Made by a program: the position numbers and the translations under genes | The notes under the pieces: generated by a model | The model's database searches: none | What the model saw: only the letters and a program-made list of their open reading frames with translations | What the model was told of the DNA's origin: nothing | Shown here: piece by piece, positions 17,881-25,989 of the stretch | Position numbering within the stretch: position 1 is the stretch's first letter | How the letters are laid out: every line of letters begins with the position of its first letter | Source: Peribacillus simplex | Lineage (GTDB): Bacteria; Bacillota; Bacilli; Bacillales; DSM-1321 | Direction: 5' to 3' | NCBI RefSeq assembly: GCF_030123325.1 | Contig: NZ_CP126106.1 | Location: 2,570,001 to 2,634,000, forward strand | Length of the DNA stretch: 64,000 nt

Positions 17881-18630
17881 ATGATTTCGTCCGTTGAGAA
17901 GCTAATAAAGATACTTGATTTATTCACAAATGAAGAACCCTCACTTGGAAATAAGGAAATAGCTGAAAAATTGAATATGAGTCCAAGCTCATCTCATCAT
18001 TTAGTGAAAACGATGTGCAAGGATGGGATGCTGATCCAAGGCAAAGATCGAAAGTACCGGCTTGGATGGAAGTTGCTTGAGTGGAGCAGTAGAGTCATGT
18101 ATCAGCAGGATATTCATTTTGAAGCAGGTCCAATTATAAGTAATCTTGTCCTGCAATTTAGAGGTAATTCTCACATCGGTATGTTTCACGAAGGCGAAGT
18201 CAGGTTTGTGATGAAAATGTCGTCCCCTCATGCCGAGCATATGACCACATATATAGGAGCAAGAAAACCGGCTCATTGTACGAGCGCTGGGAAGGTATTG
18301 CTTGCCTTTAACCCATCCTTTATTCAGCCCACGCTTGCAAAAGGGCTATTGAAGCACTCAACCAACACGATTACTTGCATCACCCAATTGAATGAAGAGT
18401 TAAAGGAAGTCCGCAAACAAGGATTTGCAATTAGTGATGATGAAAATGATTATGGTTTATATGGCGTTGCAGCACCCATTAAATCCTATAATGGCCAAGT
18501 CATTGCGGCGCTTAACCTTGTCGGGGATCGGGATTATATGATTGGGAAAGAAAAGACGAGAATTATTCAGTCGGTGATTCGTTCAGCACAAATGATTTCA
18601 AAACAAGTTGGTTATATGTCGCTAGTGTAA
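17881..18630 (+). CDS. IclR-family transcriptional regulator
   Basis: A 249-residue regulator with an N-terminal winged helix-turn-helix (NKEIAEKLNMSPSSSHHLVKTM, about residues 23-44) and a C-terminal IclR effector domain (HCTSAGKVLLAF near 130; ending with the AALNLVGDR region). IclR proteins typically sense aromatic acids or their products. It lies inside the cluster between the monooxygenase and the ring-cleavage dioxygenase, so it probably controls both, perhaps through the palindrome near 15854. A very strong GGGGAGGGGGGG stretch precedes the ATG. Confidence 0.9.
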   Translation: MISSVEKLIKILDLFTNEEPSLGNKEIAEKLNMSPSSSHHLVKTMCKDGMLIQGKDRKYRLGWKLLEWSSRVMYQQDIHFEAGPIISNLVLQFRGNSHIGMFHEGEVRFVMKMSSPHAEHMTTYIGARKPAHCTSAGKVLLAFNPSFIQPTLAKGLLKHSTNTITCITQLNEELKEVRKQGFAISDDENDYGLYGVAAPIKSYNGQVIAALNLVGDRDYMIGKEKTRIIQSVIRSAQMISKQVGYMSLV

Positions 18631-18674
18631 ATTTTTGGACTATTATGAAAATTTAAATGGGAGGTAGTTTATTT

Positions 18675-19235
18675 ATGAAAGGACATGCTCAATCTTCAAA
18701 ATTAAAGGCTAGATCATTAAATCTCATGAAAGTTATTGAAGACAATAAAAATTTATTGAAACCGCCGGTTAATAACAAAGTGCTTTGGGAAGATTCCGAA
18801 TTCATCGTCATGCTTCTGGGTGGTCCGAATTATCGGCGCGATTTTCATGTAGACCCTTCAGACGAGCTATTTTATCAGATAAAAGGATCCTGCTATGTAG
18901 AATGCATCAATCAAAGCGGCGAGCGTGAAGTAGTGGAGGTGAAAGAAGGGGAAATGTTCATGCTGCCAGCTGACGTACCACATTCCCCTCACCGTGTACC
19001 GGATACTTATGGCATTGTCGTAGAGCGTAAGCGTGCTAAAGATGAGCTAGAAGATTTTGTTTGGTTCTGCGGGAATTGTAATCATGAGATGCTCAAAGCT
19101 ACGATCCAATTGACGAATATTGAGGTCCAGGTGAAAGAGGCGATTGAGGCTTTCAACGGAAGTGAGGAACTTCGCACCTGTAGTGAATGCGGTCATGTCA
19201 TGTCAGAAAACGTTGAGGCTTGGAAATGCGAATAG
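18675..19235 (+). CDS. nbaC: 3-hydroxyanthranilate 3,4-dioxygenase
   Basis: It opens the ring of 3-hydroxyanthranilate with O2 to give 2-amino-3-carboxymuconate semialdehyde. The cupin carries the Fe(II) ligands His58, Glu64 and a His near 103-106 (RRDFHVDPSDELFYQ; PHSPHR). A C-terminal rubredoxin-like metal site has cysteines 132, 135, 169 and 172, as in bacterial forms. ATG 18675 is chosen because GGGAGGT lies nine bases upstream; an ATG at 18657 overlaps that site. The 3' end overlaps the decarboxylase start by ten bases. Confidence 0.94.
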   Translation: MKGHAQSSKLKARSLNLMKVIEDNKNLLKPPVNNKVLWEDSEFIVMLLGGPNYRRDFHVDPSDELFYQIKGSCYVECINQSGEREVVEVKEGEMFMLPADVPHSPHRVPDTYGIVVERKRAKDELEDFVWFCGNCNHEMLKATIQLTNIEVQVKEAIEAFNGSEELRTCSECGHVMSENVEAWKCE

Positions 19236-20266
19236 ATTTCCATACCCATATTCTTCCGTTGGACCTGCCCGACTTAAGCGGTAAATTTGGTCAGGGACGC
19301 TGGCCAGTGCTAGAGCGGAAATGTTCTTGCGGGGCAGATATCATGGTAAGCGGAAAGCTGTTCAGGAAAGTGACTGACCAGGTATGGGACCCTGAAAAAC
19401 GCATTCAGGATATGGATGCGGAAGGAGTCGATATGCAGGTGCTCTCACCTGTGCCAGTGACATTTTCATACTGGGCGCCAATTGACCAGGCGCTATACAT
19501 GTCCCAGTTCCAGAATGATTTCATCGCCGAGACTGTGAACAGGCATCCAGACAGGTTCATCGGTCTCGGAACTGTACCGCTTCAGGATTTGAAAGTGTCA
19601 ATTGGGGAAATGGAACGCTGTAAATTTGAGCTGGGCATGGCGGGAATCGAAATCGGTACTAACGTAAATGGAGAAAACCTGGATTCCCCTGTTTTATTGG
19701 AATTCTTCCAAATGGCTGAAAAGTGGAATGTCCCACTGTTTATCCACCCATGGGAGACAATGGCAAAAGACCGAACGGAACGGCATAACCTCATGTATAC
19801 AGTGGCGATGCCGAGTGAAACGGCATTGGCGGCAGCAAGCATTTTATGGAGTGGCGTCATGGAAAAGTTCCCGGATCTGAAAATCTGTTTTGCACATGGC
19901 GGGGGCTCATTTCCATATATTTTACCGCGGATCGATCAGGGATGGGAAGTATGGCCTGATTTAAGAAAAACATCAATGCCGCCAAGTTACTATGCGCAAA
20001 AGTTTTATTTCGATTCACTGAACTATGATACCCGTAATATTCAGTATCTGATTGACCGTTTTGGATATAAGAAAGTGCTGATGGGTTCCGACTATCCATT
20101 TTTATTGAGAGAAAAGCCCCCAGGTCAAGTAATTGATGACACTCTAAATCTATCAGATGAAGTGAAAGCGAATCTTCTAGGGAGAAATGCATTGAGGTTT
20201 TTAAATTTGGAATCACGAGGGGAGAAGCATGGAAAAACAGATAAAAGCACCAGAACAAGTCCTTGA
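19226..20266 (+). CDS. nbaD: 2-amino-3-carboxymuconate-6-semialdehyde decarboxylase (ACMSD)
   Basis: It decarboxylates the dioxygenase product to 2-aminomuconate semialdehyde and prevents its spontaneous cyclisation to quinolinate. The metal-dependent amidohydrolase motifs are present: N-terminal DFHTHILP, PLFIHPWE near residue 175, CFAHGGGSFPYILPRID near 225 and GSDYPFLLREK near 290. Start ATG 19226 follows TTGAGGCTTGGAA. Length is 346 residues. It overlaps the deaminase gene by 38 bases. Confidence 0.94.
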   Translation: MRIDFHTHILPLDLPDLSGKFGQGRWPVLERKCSCGADIMVSGKLFRKVTDQVWDPEKRIQDMDAEGVDMQVLSPVPVTFSYWAPIDQALYMSQFQNDFIAETVNRHPDRFIGLGTVPLQDLKVSIGEMERCKFELGMAGIEIGTNVNGENLDSPVLLEFFQMAEKWNVPLFIHPWETMAKDRTERHNLMYTVAMPSETALAAASILWSGVMEKFPDLKICFAHGGGSFPYILPRIDQGWEVWPDLRKTSMPPSYYAQKFYFDSLNYDTRNIQYLIDRFGYKKVLMGSDYPFLLREKPPGQVIDDTLNLSDEVKANLLGRNALRFLNLESRGEKHGKTDKSTRTSP

Positions 20267-20690
20267 AGAACTTGGAATCATGCTTGAGCCGCCAAGGGAA
20301 GCGGTCGGCAACTACGTAAGCCACGTCCGGGTGGGAAATTTGATTTTCACATCCGGACAAGGTGTTGATGAATATCACGGCAAGCTTGGCAAAGAGCTGG
20401 AGGAAGAGGAAGGGTATCAGGCAGCGAGGCAGTCAATGATTAATCTTCTGAGGGTACTGAAGGAAGAGCTTGGAGAACTATCCAGAGTGAAAAAGGTAAT
20501 CAAAATTCTCGGAATGGTTAATTCAACAGAAAACTTCACTGGACAGCCCAAAGTATTGAATGGCGCATCAGACCTGCTTGTGGCCGTCTTTGGAGAGAGG
20601 GGTAGACATGCTCGGTCAGCAGTGGGAATGGCCCAGCTTCCGAATAACACTGCAATTGAAATTGAAATGGTTGTGGAAATACAAGATTGA
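20229..20690 (+). CDS. nbaF: 2-aminomuconate deaminase, RidA/YjgF family
   Basis: It hydrolyses 2-aminomuconate to 4-oxalocrotonate with release of ammonia. The RidA-type fold is seen in VGNLIFTSGQG (about 35-45), NFTGQPKVLNGASDLLVAVFG (two pieces near 100-120) and a C-terminal AIEIEMVVEI. Generic RidA proteins detoxify imines, but this one is longer (153 residues) and sits between the decarboxylase and the dehydrogenase, as in 2-nitrobenzoate clusters. Translation start overlaps the upstream gene, with GAGGGGAG before the ATG. Confidence 0.85.
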   Translation: MEKQIKAPEQVLEELGIMLEPPREAVGNYVSHVRVGNLIFTSGQGVDEYHGKLGKELEEEEGYQAARQSMINLLRVLKEELGELSRVKKVIKILGMVNSTENFTGQPKVLNGASDLLVAVFGERGRHARSAVGMAQLPNNTAIEIEMVVEIQD

Positions 20691-20737
20691 GGAACTTGAA
20701 ATAAGCGGGTGTCTCAATAAAGGGAGAGGGATGTTTC

Positions 20738-22213
20738 ATGCAAGCAGAAAAAGATAGTATAAATACAACTAAATCAATAGATTGCCGGCACTTTATTAAC
20801 GGGGAATTCCTGAAACCAGATCAATCCAAGACTTTTGACAATATCAATCCCGCAACGGAAAAAATGCTTGGATGGGTTGCAGAAGGAGGAAAAGAGGAGG
20901 TGAATCAGGCTGTTTCTGCAGCAAGACATGCTCTTAAAGGTCCTTGGAAATCTTTTACCGATAATGAGCGCTCTGCGGTTCTAAGGAGAATCGGCGATAT
21001 CATTTTGGAAAAGAAAGAAGAACTGACAATGTTGGAAACCCTTGATACAGGGAAACCATATAGCCTTGCACTGGAAATGGACATCAAGCGTTCAGCTCAC
21101 AATTTCCACTTTTTTGCGGACTATATCACTACACTTGGTAATGAATCCTTCAATCAGGACAACATTGCACTTCATTATTCCATTAGGCGGCCCGTCGGGG
21201 TGGTAGGGATGATCAATCCTTGGAATTTACCCTTGCTATTGCTGACATGGAAATTGGCACCATGCCTGGCAGCTGGCAATACAGCGGTTATGAAACCGGC
21301 TGAACTGACACCGATGACAGCGACAAAGTTAATGGAAATATGTAAGGAAGCGGGAGTTCCCGATGGAGTTGTCAACCTTGTGCATGGATATGGTGTAAAT
21401 TCAGCTGGAGCTGCTCTAAGTGAGCATCCGGACGTCGATGCGATAACATTCACAGGGGAAACAAAAACGGGAACGGCGATCATGAAAGCTGCTGCGCCCA
21501 CGTTGAAAAAAATCTCCTTTGAACTGGGCGGGAAAAATCCCAATATTGTGTTTGCAGACTCGAATCTTGATGAAGTAATCGAAACGACATTGAAATCAAG
21601 TTTCATGAACCAAGGTGAAGTTTGTTTATGTGGATCACGAATCTATGTTCAGCAAGGATTGTATGACGAATTCCTTGAAAAGATGGTCGCGCGAACAAAA
21701 AAATTAAAAGTCGGGGATCCGTTTGATTCCGAAACGGATGTAGGAGCTGTAATAGGAAAAGAACATTATAAAAAAGTGATGAGTTACATTGACCTGGCGA
21801 AAGAAGAAGGAGCGAAAATATTAACTGGAGGAAGAAGAGCCGGACAGTTTGATAAAGGTTTTTTCATTGAACCGACAATTATTGCCGGAGTTACGCGTGA
21901 ATCCCGTTGTGTAAGGGAAGAAATTTTTGGTCCTGTGGTAACGGTCATGCCTTTCGAAACGGAAGAAGAAGTACTGGAGTTCGCTAATGATACTCATTAC
22001 GGACTGGGGGCAACGATCTGGACCAACGATTTAAGGAGGGCGCATCGTGTCGCTTCTAAAATAGAGGCGGGCATTATCTGGGTGAATACCTGGTATTTGC
22101 GTGATTTGCGCACACCTTTTGGGGGCATGAAGCACAGTGGCATCGGCCGTGAAGGTGGATCGCATAGCTTCGAATTTTACAGTGAATTGTCTAACGTCAC
22201 GATTAAATTATAA
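20738..22213 (+). CDS. nbaE: 2-aminomuconate 6-semialdehyde dehydrogenase (aldehyde dehydrogenase family)
   Basis: An NAD-dependent aldehyde dehydrogenase of 491 residues that would oxidise 2-aminomuconate semialdehyde to 2-aminomuconate. NPWNLPLLLLTWKLAPCLAAGN (two pieces near 150), FELGGKNPNIVF with the general-base Glu near 260, and NQGEVCLCGSR with the catalytic Cys near 294 match the hydroxy-/aminomuconic semialdehyde group. The NACLC-like CLC pair is typical of this subfamily. It ends just before a repeat-bearing gap, so the second half of the pathway may have separate expression. Confidence 0.9.
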   Translation: MQAEKDSINTTKSIDCRHFINGEFLKPDQSKTFDNINPATEKMLGWVAEGGKEEVNQAVSAARHALKGPWKSFTDNERSAVLRRIGDIILEKKEELTMLETLDTGKPYSLALEMDIKRSAHNFHFFADYITTLGNESFNQDNIALHYSIRRPVGVVGMINPWNLPLLLLTWKLAPCLAAGNTAVMKPAELTPMTATKLMEICKEAGVPDGVVNLVHGYGVNSAGAALSEHPDVDAITFTGETKTGTAIMKAAAPTLKKISFELGGKNPNIVFADSNLDEVIETTLKSSFMNQGEVCLCGSRIYVQQGLYDEFLEKMVARTKKLKVGDPFDSETDVGAVIGKEHYKKVMSYIDLAKEEGAKILTGGRRAGQFDKGFFIEPTIIAGVTRESRCVREEIFGPVVTVMPFETEEEVLEFANDTHYGLGATIWTNDLRRAHRVASKIEAGIIWVNTWYLRDLRTPFGGMKHSGIGREGGSHSFEFYSELSNVTIKL

Positions 22214-22260
22214 AGCTCTTTTCGTAAAGATTGTTGTTTTTAAAACGAAACGATTTAAGG

Positions 22261-22392
22261 TTGATTGGAGCGGAAGTGCGAGACTCCTGCGGGAGCGGCG
22301 GGACAGGTGAGACCCCACAGGCGTTCACGCCTCCAGATGCTCACCGCCCGCCCCGCGGAAAGCGAGCATCTGGAGGGGAAATCGACCACACC
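22261..22392. repeat. Dispersed Bacillaceae palindromic repeat (REP-like)
   Basis: A GC-rich, strongly folded block inside an AT-rich gap between two catabolic genes. CTCCAGATGCTC (22331-22342) and GAGCATCTGGAG (22364-22375) form a perfect 12-bp stem, and GGTGAG near 22309 can pair with CTCACC near 22341. The wording (GAGACTCCTGCGGGA, CCCCGCGGAAAGCGAG) is the type I remember occurring in many intergenic copies in Bacillaceae. It is probably transcribed as a structured spacer and may modulate the mRNA. Confidence 0.75.
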
Positions 22393-22459
22393 GCTTTACT
22401 TGGTAGATAGCAACAAAGTATGCGAAAACAGCCAATTATAAAGAAGGAGGGAAGCATTC

Positions 22460-23242
22460 ATGAACGTTAGTTTAACAGAATGGTCTGCCAGGTTTTTGAA
22501 AGCGGAAAAAACAGGAATTGCAGTTTCGGCCCCCACCAGTGAAATTCCGGATTTGGACGTGGAGGATGCCTACCAAATCCAGCTTGAAACCATACGAAGG
22601 AAAATCCAGTCCGGTCTGGAAGTATCAGGTAAGAAAATAGGCTTGACTTCAAAGGCTATGCAGGAGGTTCTGGGAGTGAATGAACCAGATTATGGACATT
22701 TACTTGATGGGATGAAAATAGAAAATAATGGATGTGTTTCGAGTCTGCGGTTGATCCAACCGAAAGTGGAGGCAGAAGTAGCTTTTATTTTAAAGAAAGA
22801 TCTCCATGGTCCCAATATTACGGTTGAAAATGTAATCGAAGCGACTGATTATGTGGTTGCTTCGATCGAAGTGGTTGATAGCCGGGTGATGGACTGGAAG
22901 ATTAAACTTCCGGACACTGTGGCGGATAATGCATCATCGGGGCTATATATTCTGGGAGATCGCAAAATTCAATTAAGCGATATCAACCTCCCTACCATTC
23001 GAATGAGCCTTTATAAAAATGGCGAATTCATAAACCAAGGAACAGGTGAAGCAGTACTTGGAAATCCAGCAACGTGCGTAGCCTGGCTGGCAAATAAACT
23101 GCATGGGTTTAAAGGTTCATTGAAAGCGGGCGAAGTAATTTTGTCCGGTGCGTTATCCGCAGCAATCGAAGCGAAACCAGGTGACCGTTTTTCTGCTGAC
23201 TTTGGAGAAAAACTTGGAAAGGTTTCGGTTAATTTTGAGTGA
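22460..23242 (+). CDS. mhpD: 2-oxopent-4-enoate (2-hydroxypenta-2,4-dienoate) hydratase
   Basis: It adds water to 2-oxopent-4-enoate to give 4-hydroxy-2-oxovalerate. The MhpD/DmpE signature GKKIGLTSKAMQ (about 57-68) followed by EPDYGHLLD, then PKVEAEVAFIL near 95 and TVADNASSGLYILG near 153, separates it from the related decarboxylase at 25191, which has GWKMGLTSKAK and HPRVEPEFAFL. Length is 260 residues. The start has GAAGGAGGGAAG upstream. Confidence 0.9.
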   Translation: MNVSLTEWSARFLKAEKTGIAVSAPTSEIPDLDVEDAYQIQLETIRRKIQSGLEVSGKKIGLTSKAMQEVLGVNEPDYGHLLDGMKIENNGCVSSLRLIQPKVEAEVAFILKKDLHGPNITVENVIEATDYVVASIEVVDSRVMDWKIKLPDTVADNASSGLYILGDRKIQLSDINLPTIRMSLYKNGEFINQGTGEAVLGNPATCVAWLANKLHGFKGSLKAGEVILSGALSAAIEAKPGDRFSADFGEKLGKVSVNFE

Positions 23243-23258
23243 AAGGAGCCCAGCGGCC

Positions 23259-24140
23259 TTGAAAAAACTAAAAGTAGGCATTATTGGATCAGGGAATATC
23301 GGCACGGACCTAATGATGAAAATTCATCGGTCGGATGTTCTGGAAATGTCGGTTATGATTGGTATCGACACGGAATCAGAGGGTTTGAAGAAGGCAAGGA
23401 TGCACGGACATCATGTCATTGAAAATGGCATGGATGGTTTTTTGGAAAGTCCGGAGCTTGCAGACATTTTATTCGATGCCACATCTGCGAAGGCGCATGT
23501 TTTTCACTGCAAAGCCTTGAAAAAGATGAACAAAAAGCTGATAGACTTGACTCCTGCCGCAATCGGACCGTTTATCGTTCCTTCCGTGAATTTAAAAGAA
23601 AATTTGAATGAGGCGGTCGTTAACATGATTACATGCGGCGGTCAGGCGACAATCCCCATCGTTCATGCGATCAGTCAAGTGGTCCTGGTCGAATATGCCG
23701 AGATAATAGCGACAATTTCCAGCAGGAGTGCCGGTCCGGGAACCCGTGCCAATATTGATGAATTCACCCAAACGACGGCAAGGGCCTTGGAACAGGTGGG
23801 TGGAGCGAAAAAAGGAAAAGCTATCATTCTGCTAAATCCGGCCGAACCGCCACTCATCATGAGGGATACCATTCATTGTCTGCTTCAATCGGAATCCTTT
23901 GATGTGGAAGAAATAACAACATCCATAACTAAGATGGCGGAAAAAGTCTCTGAATATGTTCCAGGATATCGCCTGAAGACAGAGCCGATATTTGATGGGA
24001 AACAAATAACGGTCCTACTTGAAGTGAAAGGGTTAGGGGATTTTCTTCCCGTATATGCAGGCAATTTGGATATAATGACTGCTTCAGCTGTAAAAGTAGG
24101 GGAAGAGATCGCTAAAAGCCAATTCGAACAATTTGTTTGA
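23259..24140 (+). CDS. mhpF: Acetaldehyde dehydrogenase (acylating)
   Basis: It converts acetaldehyde, CoA and NAD+ to acetyl-CoA, drawing the aldehyde from the partner aldolase through a protein tunnel. N-terminal Rossmann motif VGIIGSGNIGTDLMMKI, catalytic Cys near 131 in MITCGGQATIPIVHAI, and SRSAGPGTRANIDEFT near 165 are diagnostic of DmpF/MhpF. TTG 23259 is the likely start because AAAGGAG lies ten bases upstream and the Rossmann strand follows at once. The downstream aldolase starts 34 bases after the stop. Confidence 0.93.
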   Translation: MKKLKVGIIGSGNIGTDLMMKIHRSDVLEMSVMIGIDTESEGLKKARMHGHHVIENGMDGFLESPELADILFDATSAKAHVFHCKALKKMNKKLIDLTPAAIGPFIVPSVNLKENLNEAVVNMITCGGQATIPIVHAISQVVLVEYAEIIATISSRSAGPGTRANIDEFTQTTARALEQVGGAKKGKAIILLNPAEPPLIMRDTIHCLLQSESFDVEEITTSITKMAEKVSEYVPGYRLKTEPIFDGKQITVLLEVKGLGDFLPVYAGNLDIMTASAVKVGEEIAKSQFEQFV

Positions 24141-24174
24141 AAAAGGTAATCGGAACTGTAAAGGTGGGGTTCAT

Positions 24175-25194
24175 TTGCGTAAAGATGTATTGGTGACTGA
24201 AGTTGCATTGCGGGATGGGAGCCATGTAGTGGCACATCAATTCACCATCGATCAAGTAAAGAACATGACTGGGAAACTTAGTGCTGCAGGTGTCCCTTAT
24301 ATTGAAGTGTCGCATGGAGATGGCCTAGGAGGATCATCCTTACAATATGGTTTTTCAAAAGTGAATGATATTGAATTGGTGGAAGCCGCTGTTGAATCAG
24401 CAGGCCAATCGGTTATTTCAGTACTTTTAATCCCTGGAATAGGGACAATCGATCAATTAAGGGAAGCTGCTCAAGTTGGGGCGAAAATGGCGCGGATTGC
24501 AACCCACGTAACGGAAGCGGATGTCTCAAAGCAACATCTGGAAGCTGCGAAACATCTCGGTATGGAAGCAATCGGTTTTTTAATGATGTCTCACATGGCA
24601 TCACCGGAAAAACTTCTTGAACAAGCCATTTTAATGGAATCCTATGGAGCGGATGCTGTGTATGTTGTTGATTCAGCAGGATCTTTTTTGCCCCAAGATG
24701 TGAAGACGCGGATCAGGTTATTAAGATCGAAGCTGAATATCGATATCGGTTTCCATGCCCATAATAACTTATCGCTCGCTGTGGCAAATTCGCTAGTGGC
24801 AATTGAAGAAGGGGCGAATAGGATCGATGGCAGCATCCGCTGTCTCGGTGCAGGGGCTGGTAATACCCAGACGGAAGTGCTTGTTGCCGTTCTGGATAGG
24901 ATGGGTATCCGTACCGAAATTGACTTATATAAAATGCTCGATCTTTCGGAGGAAGTTGGAAATACAATCATGCCCAAGCCCCAGGAAATAACAGACTCGA
25001 GTTTAATCATGGGTTATAGTGGCGTGTACTCCAGCTTTTTATTGCATGCAAATAAAGCGGCGAAAAAGTATGGAGTTGATGCCCGGGATATTTTGCTGGA
25101 GCTTGGCCGACAAAATGTGGTTGGGGGTCAGGAAGATACCATAATAGAAGTAGCTGAGCAAATGGCGTTGCAGAAAGGAGGGACTTTAAGATGA
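24175..25194 (+). CDS. mhpE: 4-hydroxy-2-oxovalerate aldolase
   Basis: It splits 4-hydroxy-2-oxovalerate into pyruvate and acetaldehyde and partners with the acylating dehydrogenase. Metal and catalytic motifs LRDGSHVVAHQF (near residue 12), EVSHGDGLGGSSLQYG (two pieces near 45) and GFHAHNNLSLAVANS (near 195) match DmpG/MhpE. The TTG at 24175 is preferred, with AAGGTGGGG upstream; another in-frame TTG at 24133 overlaps the previous gene. The stop overlaps the decarboxylase start as ATGA. Confidence 0.93.
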   Translation: MRKDVLVTEVALRDGSHVVAHQFTIDQVKNMTGKLSAAGVPYIEVSHGDGLGGSSLQYGFSKVNDIELVEAAVESAGQSVISVLLIPGIGTIDQLREAAQVGAKMARIATHVTEADVSKQHLEAAKHLGMEAIGFLMMSHMASPEKLLEQAILMESYGADAVYVVDSAGSFLPQDVKTRIRLLRSKLNIDIGFHAHNNLSLAVANSLVAIEEGANRIDGSIRCLGAGAGNTQTEVLVAVLDRMGIRTEIDLYKMLDLSEEVGNTIMPKPQEITDSSLIMGYSGVYSSFLLHANKAAKKYGVDARDILLELGRQNVVGGQEDTIIEVAEQMALQKGGTLR

Positions 25195-25964
25195 AACTAG
25201 ATCAACTAGCAAAACGGGTAGCCGAATCGCAAAAAAGCGGAAGTGAAATGGATAAGCTTACATTATCCAATCCTGAACTAACAGTAAAGCAAGCATATGA
25301 AATTCAGAAGTTGAGCATAAATGAGACGATCAATGGTGATAACAGATTCATCGGGTGGAAGATGGGCTTGACGAGCAAAGCCAAACAACAGCAAGTAGGG
25401 GTAAAGGAAGCAATCTATGGCAGATTGACATCTGCAATGGAACTAACTAAACCAGTATTAAAAGTTGGGGAACTCATTCATCCGAGAGTGGAACCCGAAT
25501 TTGCCTTTTTGTTCAAGGACGAACTGAAAGGTGCAAATATAACCGCGAAAGATGTCTGGCCGGCTGTAGAATGTGTATTTCTTGCACTAGAAGTTATTGA
25601 CAGCCGTTATAAAAATTTTTCTTTTACACTTACCGATGTAGTAGCGGATAACGCATCCTCAGCCAAAATCCTGCTTAGCAATCAAGCTTATTCTCCGTAC
25701 CACACGGACTGGGCTCAAGCAGAAGTTACGCTTTATCAAAATGGTGAAATGCAAAAGAGGGGTCTTGGAGAAGCTGTACTCGATCATCCGATTCACTCGA
25801 TTGTGGAACTTGTAAAAATGATCAGCCGTGAAGGGCTTTCCATTCAGGCTGGAATGATTGTATTGGTAGGCGGAATTACAGATGCCGTTTCCATACAGGC
25901 AAACGATGAAATAATAGCGGATTACGGTGAACTAGGGAAACTGACATTACATGTTATATCGTGA
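25191..25964 (+). CDS. dmpH: 4-oxalocrotonate decarboxylase
   Basis: It decarboxylates 4-oxalocrotonate to 2-oxopent-4-enoate, which the hydratase then uses. GWKMGLTSKAKQQQVGV (near 56-72), HPRVEPEFAFLF (near 103) and DVVADNASSAKILL (near 150) match DmpH/XylI/NbaG. Length is 257 residues. It overlaps the aldolase by four bases and has GAAAGGAGGG upstream. No 4-oxalocrotonate tautomerase gene is visible, which is usual when deamination gives the keto form directly. Confidence 0.9.
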   Translation: MKLDQLAKRVAESQKSGSEMDKLTLSNPELTVKQAYEIQKLSINETINGDNRFIGWKMGLTSKAKQQQVGVKEAIYGRLTSAMELTKPVLKVGELIHPRVEPEFAFLFKDELKGANITAKDVWPAVECVFLALEVIDSRYKNFSFTLTDVVADNASSAKILLSNQAYSPYHTDWAQAEVTLYQNGEMQKRGLGEAVLDHPIHSIVELVKMISREGLSIQAGMIVLVGGITDAVSIQANDEIIADYGELGKLTLHVIS

Positions 25965-25989
25965 AATATGGCAAAGGGGAGGGAATTAA

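Noticed and set aside
22261..22392. Insertion sequence remnant with transposase
   Set aside because: Only about 130 bases, no ORF, no target-site duplication that I can see; it is better described as a REP-like element.
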